Shown in pieces: positions 1-11,426 of a stretch of 64,000 nt of DNA. A model generated the notes under the pieces. It saw only the letters and a list, made by a program, of their open reading frames with translations, was not told the origin of the DNA and made no database searches. The translations under genes were made by a program, and so were the position numbers. The DNA is from Siphonodentalium dalli (taxonomy: Eukaryota > Mollusca > Scaphopoda > Gadilida > Siphonodentaliidae), in NCBI GenBank assembly GCA_032622095.1, contig CP136065.1:57965949-58029948 (forward strand), written 5' to 3'. Numbering within the stretch: the stretch's first letter is position 1; every line of letters begins with the position of its first letter.

Positions 1-525
1 CAGAGAGAAGTCATAAGGGAGTATTGTTCCGAATTTGTCGTTTAACAACTAGACAACAAATTCAATTTATCGATACAATAATTACTGGTCGCCTACGCGT
101 TAGTTTTTAGAATTATTGTTTCGAATTCACGGACCGTTTCGCTTCAAACATACAATTGTTCCGTGTTTTCGAATAGGCGGCGGACTTAAAACTTTTCGAA
201 TCTGAAAATCGACATTTCGCCATAATCAGCCGCCATTTCAAGGCCTTACGAGGCGCATAGACTATTGTGAACAATTCATCTATGTAATTATTATAGAACC
301 TATAAGGTATGATATATTTTGTCAGATATAAAAAATGCCACGTGTTTTTTACCGGAAGTCTCCTAATTTCGTGGGAATTTATTTACGCGTGGACATTTAT
401 TTAGCAATAATTACCATCGCTACTGACGCTATTTATCATAATGTTATGAACTACATTCTTTCTCATAATATTTTGTTGTTTTATGGCTCAATACAACTGA
501 TCCAGATGTGTTGGTCACATCTGAA
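1..525. other. No feature recognised
   Basis: AT-rich sequence with short accidental frames only. No repeat partner or coding signal was found within the window. Confidence 0.5.
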
Positions 526-970
526 CTTAAAAGTTGATTACAATTTACATCTGGGTTTATCAATTCAATGTAAAAACAGTAGTGTCATTATTACTTTAAT
601 ATATTGACAGAGATTGATATTGGACAAGTGTTATAATTATGTTCATGGTTTGATTCTCGTAACGGAGCATCACCTTCAATGTAACAATCTCAGCCATGTG
701 CTAGCGGACCGGTGATTGCACCTGGGTCAGGGTATTCTGACAGAAATCTTAAAAGTTGATTACAATTTACATCTGGGTTTATCAATTCAATGTAAAAACA
801 GTAGTGTCATTATTACTTTCATAAATTGACAGAGATTGATATTGGACAAGTGTTATAATTATGTTCATGGTTTGATTCTCGTAACGGAGCATCACCTTCA
901 ATGTAACAATCTCAGCCATGTGCTAGCGGACCGGGGATTGCACCCTGGTCAGGGTATTCTGACAGAAATC
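526..970. repeat. Tandem duplication, two units of about 222 bp, SINE-derived
   Basis: The block starting CTTAAAAGTTGATTACAA at 526 recurs at 748 with only a few substitutions, up to GACAGAAATC at about 970. The unit includes the CTAGCGGACCGG motif shared with the tRNA-like repeat at 50155-50245. A more diverged third unit may extend to about 1430. Confidence 0.85.
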
Positions 971-3190
971 AGAACTCGGTCCGATACCAAGTTTGTCAGG
1001 CTAACAAGTCCCATTTGAGATTACTGAATAAAATCCGAATGCAAATGCCGATTTTCCCCATTACAACACTTGTTCAGGTATGTTGTCGTGGGTGCACTAC
1101 GCTGCACATGGACACACCTAGGTGTGTGCATGTTAGAGAACACTACTGGAGTCGCTAGATCTCATCTAAACAACATGCTTTCACAAAATACTTTGTGTTT
1201 TCTGTTTTAATACTGTCACACATGTCTCCTATGATTTAGATGTGTTGGTTGACGCTTGAATTTATCAGACTACAGTTTATCAATATCAGAAAAATAATGA
1301 CTGTTGTCGTACTATGATTAGTTAGTGTCATTAATTTCAGACAGGGATTGACATCTGACAGGAGTCAGATTTCTGTTGAGTACATGATTCGATTCTCGTA
1401 CAGTGCTTCAACTTCACTGTCAAAATTTATAACTGCTAGCATTTAATGATTGCAAGCATGACACTAAAATTAATCGTGATGACAGTTTCACTATAATTCC
1501 AGATTTTAGTTATTCTGAATTGTATCCAAAGATTAACCCATCCTTTCAAAATTGCTGGGTTGTATCTCGACAAAATGGTGTCTCCTTCCGGAATACAAAC
1601 ATAATTGCTTTCCTTCCTGTGTAGGTTAACTGAAAAGAAGCAGGGGGGTCTGGATTACTACGATTCTGGATATGGCTCTAATTGGGACACAAAATTACAA
1701 ATCATGGGTGCTCCGGTTTGCATTCTCTAGAGTAAGGCAAGAGGCTTATCGTCACTCTGACGGTGTTTACTCATGGTTTCACTATCTAAAAATATATTTG
1801 AAGATACTTTGGTTTGAACAACCTTTCCCCTTCTTGATTCAATTATGTGAATGATTCCAGCCTGACAGGTATTTAGAGTCGTGGTGACTTGACCCCTCCA
1901 GGTAACTGGTCCACTGGCAATAACTGGCGACCGTGGCCTGGATGACGCTCCCCAATGAATAACGATCTAATAGCAGTGGTATTCCAAGACGAGGAAGGTG
2001 GGGGGAGACATTATTTATGACAAGTAACCATATAAAATGTGAGCTTGGTACAAGAACAGGCTGTACATCCAATACAGCATGTATTGTTCATAAAGGGCAT
2101 GGTAGGTATTTTGAAGGTATTCATGGACTAGTTGGTGTCTCAATGAATTTTAAAATATATACGTGTCCCGACCTTTCATACCGTTGATATGGCGAATATA
2201 CTTCACACACGAATGAAGCATATTTACATGGAAAGCATTTATATTGCCATGTGTCCCACGACCACTGCCAATAGCCTTTCCGACAAGAGGCCCTCAGCAT
2301 GGCTCTTCATACTTCTATTGCCCATATCAATTTGATTATCTGGCTCATAGACAATAAAACAGGCAAAGACGTTTGCGCTGTCCAGCTAAGCTTTCGAGGA
2401 AGCTCATTGACCAGCATTACCGACCTTTCCTAAGACGCAGGCAGGGGACCACCCCGTTCGAGTGGCATCCCATCCACATGGCACAGATGCCCGATCATAA
2501 GGGCCTGAAGCCATGCTGCCAACTGCACATTTCGGTCTATGCTGTCCTCTCTTCCTTAAACATGCCATAAGCGGGACCACTTAGGTCGGGGGAGTTCCTC
2601 TCTATCTTGGCTCTTCAAATTAAAATAAAACAACATTATACAGGTATGTGTATCCTTTACTAGGAGAATGATAATTTCTTTCCTTTCCTTCCTAGGGGAG
2701 CCATTTTTAGAGCGGGTCTTCCCCTAGTTTGCTGCATGCTTCACACTAACCGACCTATCACACACCTAGGTCGTTCTGCTGCATGTTTGGGGGGGGGCAG
2801 AGGCTCGGACCTGAATATTCCGTATGGTGACCGTGAAAATTTACCTGTGTTCATCATCTGACTACATGTTACATCATTTGAACTGATTTCGGTTGTAGAA
2901 GGCGCACCTTCATTTCTTAGAATCGGATCGCGGTGGGTATTCCGCTGGGAACGCGGACTGCTTTCAGGTGCCTAGTGGTCGTGATGGCCTAATAATAGTA
3001 ATGTGTGTGGATTTAGGCTGAACATAATACTTGTGATTGCACATTTTGCTGTCTGTCTCCATTCCAAAGGATGGTGCTCGTTGGGAAATTTCTCCAAAAT
3101 TAATACTCGTACCGACACTATTGTTTTGGCACCTGAGAGTAGCGGTTTGCTTTCTCATTGGATGCTCTGGTCACCTGCGGTGTTCGGCCA
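971..3190. other. Mixed repeat-like DNA, no gene recognised
   Basis: 971-1150 is the continuation of the SINE-like repeat, with an inverted relative at about 49900-50150. The rest holds only short frames without family resemblance and a G-run near 2790. Confidence 0.5.
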
Positions 3191-3700
3191 TGTTCTCTGA
3201 GGGGCTATATATATATCTTTAATGATACATTGGATTGTGCCAGGGATCTCTGCTCTGGCTCCGACCATTGGATTGTTGGGCGCAGCTTTAGTAGGGTCTT
3301 CTGACATGATCTCATGATGACTTATATATCACCATGATATATCTATTATATCATTTTATATATCTATATATGCGAAAGATTTGTGTCACCGGGTTTCTGC
3401 AATGATATCTTGTAAAACGGTGATACATAGGTACCTCAGAGACATGAGACATGTTCTCTGTGGGGTTGTATATCTATATTTAGTGATACGTTGGATCATG
3501 ACAGGGAGCTGTGATCTGGCTCCGCCCATTAGATTGATGGGCGCAGCTTTGGAAGGGCCTTCTGATATGGTCTCATGAGGAAAACTTAATATGTATATCC
3601 CCCGGATATATATATTATATCATTTTATTTATATATATACGCAATGTGTATATTGTGATACATAGGTACCTCAGGGACATGTGAACGTGTGATAACTGTT
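3191..3700. repeat. Imperfect direct duplication, about 260 bp unit
   Basis: GTTCTCTGAGGGGCTATATA at 3191 and GTTCTCTGTGGGGTTGTATA at about 3453 start two homologous units. Shared later are CTGGCTCCG, GGGCGCAGCTTT, an AT-rich TATATA segment and GATACATAGGTACCTCAG. Confidence 0.75.
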
Positions 3701-3957
3701 CTAAGGGCAGGACCAGTTCACGCTCCTCCGGTAAATACGTCTCGACGGTTTAACCAATTCGTGGGGATACGTCTGGTGGAGCTGCAGGGGTACTTGGGAC
3801 CTCCAGGCCATTTGGCCCCCACCAGACGCTAGCGGTTCTGGGCGCTAAAGCTGCCAAAAATCGCGTGCGTACGTATCGACACCGGCTGGATGGCCTTAGG
3901 CAGCTTAAGCGTAGGGCAGGGGCCGTACCCATGAGGTAAAGCGCCGAGTCCCCCTGG

Positions 3958-4185
3958 TCACGATCGCAGAACGAAATGACGACACGGCCTTGCCTGCCAC
4001 TCCTCCGTGAAGGGATCGGAGAAAAATGACCTCTCCCCACCCTCCAGCTTGGCCAGGATATTAGCTTGGGCATGACCACCTGCAGCATGCGATGGTGGGG
4101 GCTCCCTCTGATCCGATGGCTTGACTCGCTTATAGTTGTATAACCCATTTGGGCTAATGGGCTCTCCATTTGATACCTGTGCCAT
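3958..4185 (-). other. Unassigned open frame in GC-richer block
   Basis: A 75-codon frame (MAQVSNGEPISPNGLYNYKR ... TEEWQARPCRHF) overlaps a longer 155-codon frame on the same strand. Base composition differs from the AT-rich surroundings. Neither frame matches a family I know, and which, if either, is coding is undecided. Confidence 0.15.
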
Positions 4186-4293
4186 AGATTGGGCATCAGG
4201 TTATCTGCCATTTGCATTGGTGAACAGCAGTTAGTTAAACTCTTAATGTTGGTTGTCTTGCCATCTTTGGGGTGGGCCTCCTCCTGTGCAGGT

Positions 4294-4491
4294 CGTTATG
4301 TCGCTAAGGCGGAGAGGGAGTTAGTCTCCTCGAATCTCGAATCGGCTGGATTCTTAGAACTGACGGATGAAGAACAGAGAATTGCTCGGTTCGCTCGCAA
4401 TTCTGAATTGAATGGCACCACCTGGGATGTTGCTTCCAAAAACAAGGGGGGGAGGTACATGTTTGGGCAATATAGCACTCTAATTATATGA
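4294..4491 (+). CDS. Unidentified open segment, weakly Mini-RNase III-like
   Basis: After an acceptor-like cctgtgcag, a charged open frame reads RYVAKAERELVSSNLESAGF, LELTDEEQRIARFARNSELN, then GTTWDVASKNKGGRYMF, and stops at 4491. The composition looks protein-coding, and the surrounding 3.7-4.5 kb is GC-richer than the rest. By memory the middle resembles the 'AxAQ... LTEEE...RRGRNA' stretch of Mini-III/RNase III-like proteins, but catalytic motifs upstream are not visible. It may be a gene fragment, a transposon piece or chance. Confidence 0.2.
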   Translation, partial: RYVAKAERELVSSNLESAGFLELTDEEQRIARFARNSELNGTTWDVASKNKGGRYMFGQYSTLII

Positions 4492-4634
4492 GTTGTTTCA
4501 CGTACCTAATCATAACAGATTCATTAAAGAGTTCATATTTAGGTACAATCTGTTTTAGAAGAGTGCATTCCCTCCAAAATTTGGCTATTAACTTTATTGC
4601 TCGTGCCTCCTCCTGGGCTTGCATTCTAATCCAT

Positions 4635-5012
4635 ATAGTTCAGTGTGAACGGCTTCCTTTAGCGGAAATATGATATTTAAAAAAATATAATATATATTTC
4701 CTTAAAGAAAGCCTGAACACTGAACTATCATAGGGCCCTCCCATGGCGGTGCCATTCCCAACCCCGCAACTCGCCAATCTCCTGATTGAGTTGAAAATAA
4801 ACTGGCGAATTAAGTCGGTTATATGGGGACTGCGCATGCGTGACTAATACGAGCAAGCCACTAAAGACCGTGAGGTACCGTAGACGACCACAAAAAAGTT
4901 AACCCCTTTTCTACTATGGTTTTACAAACGCAGGACATCTATCCATATAGTTCAGTGTTCAGGCTTTCTTTAAGGAAATATATATTATATTTTTTTAAAT
5001 ATCATTTTCGGA
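4635..5012. repeat. Foldback element with three related arms
   Basis: ATAGTTCAGTGTGAACGGC at 4635 pairs with the arm ending CACTGAACTAT at 4728, forming a hairpin. A third arm, in the orientation of the first but closer in sequence to the complement of the second, starts at 4943. The intervening 200 bases are unrelated. This looks like a partly deleted or nested inverted-repeat element. Confidence 0.7.
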
Positions 5013-5992
5013 ACATTCCATATTTGTATCAGATTCCTGAATTCTGATAAATACAAATGGCTTTTTTTTATTGGGATCCAATCATCGTGTTCAAAGTTGT
5101 ATTTTTTATGACTTCAAACGTCTTTCTGGGAAATATAATGCTTGTAGAATGGTAGTTCAGGTATTGACCTATTTCAATACCGGGAAAAATTAAAAAGCCA
5201 ATATTATTTTGTGTATTTTGGTGCCCAAACTGCCATGTAGCTTTAAAGTAACATTAAAAGAACTAATGGCCAAAATATTTTGCCCATAGATAAAAAAAAA
5301 CAAACTTATTTTGGTAATAATACCATATCAACAGGTCACATGGACAATATTAATTAGAATTAGTTAGAAGATAATGAAACCTGAAAATGTCCTCCTTTAA
5401 TTCCTTTACGGGAAACAGGTGTTTACCACAATGGAAACTGCACTTGTGATTATGAGATCAGATAGATATATTTTAATTTGGCCCTTTTCTTCCCAAAAAC
5501 TGCTAGAAATATGTTAATATGGCTACCCTATCCATAGCCCAGGTGTACTATTAAGTAGCATTCAGCCGAATCCTTTGTGCTGGTCCATATGTTTTGTTGA
5601 CACAACCCATTGTCCAAGTTAAACTGTTCACACTGGCTTGTACGTTGCGTTATAACACAGATATTCTGACTAATAATTGCAGCTAATAAGTTTGATATTG
5701 TAATAAATGCAATATTTCAAATCAATTTATCTGTAATAAATAAATGTCAAACCTTTCCCAACAACTAACACTTTATTCATATAAATACAAGTCGATTTTC
5801 CTTTGCTTCAAAGACAGCCGCCATCTTTTCCCGGACATTTTGGGTTTTCTTGGTTTCAAGATGTTAACTTTAGTTAATGTTAACTGAATGGAATAAAAGT
5901 TGGTATGCAAGTTTACAAGCATAAAATATGGGTCAAGTTCGATTTTGGCTTCCGTCCACTCATTTTACCAGAGTTACAGACTTTTTTGGACT
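5013..5992. other. AT-rich DNA, nothing recognised
   Basis: No coding signal or repeat partner was found. If the exon at 6591 is real, this could be intron of that gene. Confidence 0.4.
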
Positions 5993-6332
5993 TTAACCCT
6001 TTACCCAACAGAACGGCCCTGTGCCAATGCATTCTCTTATATATGCGAGTCGACCATAGGTCGCCTCGCATATATAAGAGAATGCATTGGCTTAACACAT
6101 TAAAAATTAGGCCAATGCATTCTCTTATATATGCGAGGCGACCTATGGTCGACTCGCATATATAAGAGAATGCATTGGCACAGGGCATAACTGTAACCAT
6201 CACAATGTGGTCAATGAGCCGGTTCCAATGATATCCATATTTGTATGGTTTTATTGAGACAGACCGAAGATATTTTAGGCTGTTGAAGCTTTATTTGGCC
6301 GGTTTTGGCCGGTTTGTTGGGTAAAGGGTTAA
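5993..6332. mobile_element. piggyBac-like MITE, family A (340 bp, TTAA flanks)
   Basis: Bounded by TTAA on both sides. Termini are inverted: CCCTTTACCCAACA at the left and TGTTGGGTAAAGGG at the right. Inside are two adjacent long hairpins whose arms carry AATGCATTCTCTTATATATG. TTAA target duplication and CCC ends are hallmarks of the piggyBac superfamily. A near-identical copy lies at 37193-37593. No transposase is encoded. Confidence 0.85.
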
Positions 6333-6590
6333 AATTAGCTGCAGTTGGGCTTGGTATATTGCTACCATACTTCTTATCGGTTGAATTGGCTCAAAATATA
6401 AGCTGTGATTGTATCAAGGATTTTTCCAATGGTTCTCATCAGACTTTGGAGCACTTTTTATCTTGCAGCAACTTCAAGTTATAAGTAATCTTTCTGAAAT
6501 GCAATTTGAAACACCATCGGGCATATTGAGTCACAGTGGTGATGACCTTGTTACATCTTAACCATGTTCAATTCCACTGTTCATTTTCAG

Positions 6591-6755
6591 GAGAGACACA
6601 GAATAAAACAGCTGTTAGCATCACAAGAGATCATGTTCCCAAACATATACAACAGTATGATGTCTGCCATGAAACCAATTATGTCTATAAATAAAACCGG
6701 AGTTACCTTCAAGGAAAAAGCAGAGAGTGAAGCTGATGACGATTTCAGTATATGA
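6591..6755 (+). CDS. Probable terminal coding exon of an unidentified plus-strand gene
   Basis: A pyrimidine tract and acceptor (tcattttcag|) precede an open frame that begins ERHRIKQLLASQEIMFPNIY, continues with NSMMSAMKPIMSINKTG and an acidic C-terminus SEADDDFSI, then TGA. AATAAA follows 16 bases after the stop (6771-6776), as expected for a last exon. I do not recognise the protein. Earlier exons are not evident in 1-6590 and may lie off the window or be short. If real, this gene is convergent with POSH. Confidence 0.5.
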   Translation, partial: ERHRIKQLLASQEIMFPNIYNSMMSAMKPIMSINKTGVTFKEKAESEADDDFSI

Positions 6756-6770
6756 CTAACTGTAGATAGA

Positions 6771-6776
6771 AATAAA
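6771..6776 (+). terminator. Candidate polyadenylation signal AATAAA
   Basis: AATAAA 16 bases after the TGA of the candidate terminal exon at 6591-6755. Chance AATAAA is common in AT-rich DNA; the position is the only support. Confidence 0.4.
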
Positions 6777-6974
6777 ATTATCTATGCAGCATTCCTGGTT
6801 CATTAATTTTTTTTTAGCCAAATTCAACTGGAGCTGGGCTGGGCTGTCACCTGGTACTACCTAAAGGATAGAATATAAGCTATAGAGTATATACAGAAAT
6901 GTTCTGTATTCCCAACCAATGGTGATAGAATAGAATCTTATATTTTTTTTAATTAACATCTGTTTAAAATAAGA

Positions 6975-7290
6975 GGTTGCACCATGGGTGCTGGGATACC
7001 CCCATGGTGAAAACTGAAATATGGGCAGGTCGGAAACCAAATTGTGAAAAAAAAGGAAATCCAACATTTTCAGATAAAGAATGAGTGATAACTCTTGAAC
7101 GCAAAATGTGAACAACGTCAATGAACCCTTTTGAAAGCCCTCCTGATGCATACCAAATTTCATCCAGATCCGATAACCCATGGTGGAGATATATGAGTGG
7201 ACGGACAGCAATCCAACATTTTCAGATAAACAAAGGGGGATAACTCTTGAACGGATATTGTGAACAACGTCAACAAACCCTATTTTGAAT
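6975..7290. repeat. Tandem-core ('pearl'-like) element fragment
   Basis: Two related units share ATTTTCAGATAAA and GATAACTCTTGAACG, GTGAACAACGTCAA. The same style of units occurs at 14278, 27903, 30330 and 40315. The fragment carries a TACCCCCATGG-type end at 6995-7010. The orientation appears reversed relative to the 30.3-kb copy. Confidence 0.55.
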
Positions 7291-7473
7291 TTATTCAAAA
7301 AGCTCTAAAAACTAGAATTAATTTCACAACATACATGTAACCTACTATCTTTCAACCAAACTAGAAATTAACTAAAATAACCTGCATAAACTTAAACTGA
7401 GACCACACCAGTCAAATTCACCTGTCTTATCGATCATCAACTGATTAACAACTCATCTAAACTCATTCATTTA

Positions 7474-7641
7474 GGGGATAACGGTGTGGTGTTTTGTGAT
7501 TTCGGAAAGGTACATGGCGAATATACTGTGGCAAATTTAGTTAATGGGCGACGGCGGAGCCGGAGCCCATTAACGGGTATTTGCCACAGTATATTCGCCA
7601 TGTACCTTTCCGAAATCACAAAACACCACACTGTTATCCCC
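7474..7641. repeat. Near-perfect 168-bp palindrome
   Basis: The left arm GGGGATAACGGTGTGGTGTT pairs with the right arm ending AACACCACACTGTTATCCCC; pairing continues through TTTGTGATTTCGGAAAGGTA and inward to TTAATGGGC/GCCCATTAA around a GC-rich loop. A diverged half-arm recurs at about 8060. A directly repeated flank (TCGATCATCAACTG, 7433 and 8489) suggests a larger unit. Confidence 0.85.
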
Positions 7642-7699
7642 ATTCTAATGCTCTTCGAACTTAAAAACGTTATTTAGCCAAACAAATGCCTCGTAATTA

Positions 7700-8884
7700 T
7701 CAACGAAATGTGCGGCCATAGAAAACACTCAGCCAATTCACGACTTTTAATTTGAAATTTAATGCGCTAGATAAAATATAGTCCCTCAATTACCGTCGCT
7801 CTTATCGTTAAAAATGCTGATAAACATGAAAAATTGCCACCTCAAATAGAAATAAATATGCACAACAATTAGTTTCTGTGTGTACCTGATGTCTTTTTCA
7901 GATGTTTACCACTTACAAATTGTGGTTTTCATTTTACCGCGAACTTGAAGTTGAATTGAAACAATGGGAAATTGTTTACTCAATGCGATGAATTTCACGC
8001 CTGTCGCGGTTTCATGTCAAGAAATTTGGTCAAATGATATCGAGACACTGGCATTGGTGGGATATAACGGTGTGGTGTTTTGTATTTTCTGATAGTACAT
8101 GTACACAGGGCGAATGTACTGACTGTCAATTTTCGACAAAAGCGACGACGCTGGTTTGTTTATATAGCAACGAGCTAGTAACGGAAGTCAGTGGCAAGGG
8201 CGCCAACTCTATAATCTACTCCGTAACGTCGCCGGCATGTACTGCGTAAGGGTGACGTCATGGAGTGAAACGGAACAGTGAGCGGGGCTGCATTGGGTCG
8301 AGATTAGGAATTCTGCTAACGGCAATATTGGCGCGTAGGAATATCTAACATTGAAGCGGTGAACCGGACTATACATTGCGACAGGTTATTGAATGAATAA
8401 CCCCCCGCAAATATGTGGTGTTTCCGGGGGTATATTGGCCTAAGTGCATTAGAATATTATATAATAACTCAAATGAATTAATTATTATATCGATCATCAA
8501 CTGGTTAACAACTCAACTCAATTTACTCATTATTATATAACAACTCAACTCAATTAATTATTATAACTAACTATGACTCTGTATATAATAATTACTGTAA
8601 CAATGTTATACCTCATATTATGTTTTATTTTAATTTATTTCACCTCATGTTGTTAGGACATACTTGTGTAACTAACTCGTCTAGTCCAATAAAGTATTTG
8701 ATTTGTTAATGGTTCACGCATATGCTCGATTTCTCGCTTTGTGGCAAACCAGCGGGATAATAGGGTTGCTGTCAAATAGGCTATTTATACGTGCGCATTT
8801 CTCCTATTTGAAGGCAACACCCTCATTCATTGTCACGATGGCAGTTTCAGTTCTTAATCGATTCTAAAGTTATGTGTGTGTTTA
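7700..8884. other. AT-rich intergenic DNA with repeat fragments
   Basis: Contains the half-copy of the 7474 palindrome arm (about 8060) and the repeated flank TCGATCATCAACTGGTTAAC at 8489. No gene is supported. Confidence 0.5.
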
Positions 8885-9123
8885 AACCTTTCTGAACTAA
8901 TTGGATTCTCCCAGTCAGTTAAAAAGTGTACATCAGAATGGTCTATTATTCCTTTAGACAGATGTTAACGTGATGATAAAAGCAGACAACAGATAAATAA
9001 AAGTGCAAAAGGAGCCCTATTTATTGAGGGAAATATTAAGATAATAAGTTCAACAAACAACCTATGGGATTTCCTATGTGATCACTTTACTCATCAATGA
9101 CGCTTTAGTCTAGTAAGGGGTAA
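8885..9123. mobile_element. MITE family B copy
   Basis: Runs from CCTTTCTGAACTAATTGGAT through GGTCTATTATTC and AATAAGTTCAACAAAC to ACTCATCAATGA. It shares these blocks in order with nine other loci here (13603, 18270, 18881, 30943, 31843, 32838, 34585, 34853, 40233). Confidence 0.75.
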
Positions 9124-9441
9124 CAGACCATCAGGACAGAAATTTACATTGAGTAGAACATAATTGCATTATAATTCAGGGCCATGTTTCATGAAAGCAA
9201 CTTATGACATACCGGTAGTTGTGACTTAAGATGGTCATAAGTTCAAACTTCAGTCAATGTGCATTTCACGAACAAGGTCTTAACTTAAGATGGTCTTAAC
9301 TTTGGTCTTAACTTTAAGACTGGTGTGAGGTGTCTTAAGATAATCTTACAGTTAAGACCTGCGTGATTAGTGGCATATCGATCACAAATATGGCAGCCTA
9401 TGTTAATTACTGAGAGATCTACGACGATAAAGGCTATTTAG

Positions 9442-9606
9442 GGACATAAACAATCGTTGGATTACATGGGTGATGAAGAGATTAGAGCAAAATATCGCTT
9501 CACAAGACCGATGATTATGGAATTATACGATATGGTGCGTGATGATGAGTTTTCCACCCCAGACAATGTAGAGGTGGCCGTAGCGTTGATGGTGCTGATG
9601 GACTAA
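9442..9606 (+). pseudogene. Harbinger transposase N-terminal fragment
   Basis: The open segment reads SLDYMGDEEIRAKYRFTRPM, then IMELYDMVRDDEFSTP and VEVAVALMVLMD before a TAA. The pattern LDYMxDEEIxxxYRFTRxxI...L...VAVALxxLA is the start of HARBI1-type transposases. A TAG lies directly upstream, and the DDE catalytic region is absent, so this is a truncated relic. Confidence 0.75.
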
Positions 9607-10244
9607 GAGTTCGTATGAACCTTGTACAGGGACGATTCAACTGACTTATAATATAAACTGAACATTAAACTATTGAATATCAGATAATTGTCTTTGTTCA
9701 ACTATACATACGCCCATACAGGGTCATGGCTACAGATTGAGAGGGGGGTGTTCGCCTCGAAATTTCCAACTATATTCCCTTAAACAACACCAAATTCTCT
9801 TTGGGTTTAAACATTCCAACTGGTACCTCAAACTTTCCAAAACCAAAGTTTGGAGAGGGCAACACCCCCCCCCCCCCCCCCACCCCATCGTGTAACCCCC
9901 CCCAGAGACCGACTAGCCACCCCGAGTCTCATCGAATGTAGGATATAGTCAATTATCAGCAGTGTATGTGACCTATAGATAATATATAGTATAAAATTGT
10001 AATACCCACAAATTAAACTTTTGATAAGAATTATGGCCTAGCTAAAGCTCACAATCTCCTCTATGTTATTTCATATGTGTGTGGAGAGATGGGGTCAAAT
10101 GAGATCAATTAATGTATTGATTCTTTCCTCTTTCCAAATTTCCGTCGGCTGTTTACAAAGCAGATATGTCATATAGGAAAGGTTACACTAACGCTCTTTA
10201 TCAAAATATGTTTTAGAAAAAGTGACAATTTTCTATAGAGAATA

Positions 10245-10622
10245 TTATTGGTATTGAGTTTCATTGTCAAATAAATTTATTATCCAAATCATATCATTAC
10301 AATGAAGCACATTGCTTGATAAACTCATCATGCTCCATATTGGCCACATTACTCTTTTACCATATAACACAACTAATTTCTCTATAGCTTCCAATTTGTT
10401 TTCTTCGATCACAAGCCGTTTCTCTTCTATCGCTAAACGTTTACGTTCCACATCCAGTCGCTCTGTTTCAATGTCTAGCACACACTGAGGTATCAAGGGT
10501 CGTCGGCCGTTTGCACTTCGTGGAACCTCCAGTGGCATCCGATGTGCTACATGTTGCAGTTTGGCTGTCGTCATCCGCCCTGTCTGTGGAGTTATCATCA
10601 GACACATAGTCGTCCCCGATAT
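10245..10622 (-). pseudogene. Harbinger Myb-like gene, exon 2 (frameshifted, coiled coil)
   Basis: After tttgtttcag| the spliced frame gives DIGDDYVSDDNSTDRADDD and runs to KRPTTLDTSVCARH and a stop. The coiled-coil tail typical of this family, LDIETERLDVERKRLAIEEK, lies in another frame that overlaps there. A one- or two-base frameshift between about 10470 and 10510 explains both. Confidence 0.65.
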
Positions 10623-11029
10623 CTGAAACAAAGAGAATGTTGAGTCATCCGAATGCTTATCGTTATATAGGAATGCTGGTGGGGGTGGGGGTAATATATA
10701 TATATTTTAGAAATTATGGCTTCATGCATCTCTGTGCGGTCTTGTCAAATGAATTTATGTACGTGGCAACGGGGTGTCAACATTTAGAATAGTTATGCTC
10801 GAGGCAACGTGGACAGCTGGAAATTTTAGACCGTAAATGGTCGATAATTTTGTTTCTGATAGTTTAATTTTCAAATAAATGTTCATTGTAAAATGTGTCA
10901 ACAGTTGGATTTATTTAACATGTGCCAGGCAAATTTACCAGCGCCTGAACGTAGCCATAGTCATGTCCCTACATGGCACCGATACGAGCATTATTCAATG
11001 TGTGCATGAACTTTTAACAGAATACATAC

Positions 11030-11426
11030 CGGTACCATTTACTCTTGGCGATAGTCTGATCTCACTGTCGATCCCATTAGGAATGCCATGTATTCTAGTG
11101 GGCCCAAGCACGTCAGCGATTTGTCCTTCACTGTCAGTTATATCATTTGAATTCGGTGCGCCACCGCCAGTTGTGCCAATATCCTTATTAGAGTGTACAA
11201 TTTTCCTCTTCGTTCCGCTGGCCAAATTGGTCCATTTCTTTCGTATATCGGTGACTGTCTGCTGAACAGAGCAAGTGTTAACAGAATTAACCTTCCAACA
11301 AATGTCCGCCCATAGTTTGTCCTTCCTTGAATTTGTAACTGTGCTTTTGAATTTAGAAAACAAAATATCTTTATTTGCATGGACAGCTTCCGTTAGTGCC
11401 TCCAGTTCATGATTGGAAAAATTAAC
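11030..11426 (-). pseudogene. Harbinger Myb/SANT-like DNA-binding gene, exon 1
   Basis: Reads NFSNHELEALTEAVHANKDI, LFSKFKSTVTNSRKDKLWAD, then VTDIRKKWTNLASGTKRKI. This is the trihelix Myb/SANT-like pattern (ELExL, W..I...VN, DI.KKW..L) of Harbinger accessory and NAIF1-like proteins. The frame is preceded by a TGA with no start. A good donor (ACCG|gtatgt) at 11030 joins in phase to the segment at 10622. Confidence 0.7.

Noticed and set aside
3750-4217. 155-codon minus-strand frame as a gene
   Set aside because: Arg/Ser/Pro-rich, low complexity and overlapping a second plausible frame; no family or splice context, so only mentioned as unassigned.
5913-6203. Open frames over the family A hairpins on both strands
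   Set aside because: They translate the palindromic arms (LLYMR..., IYKRMHW...) and recur wherever the MITE occurs; not genes.
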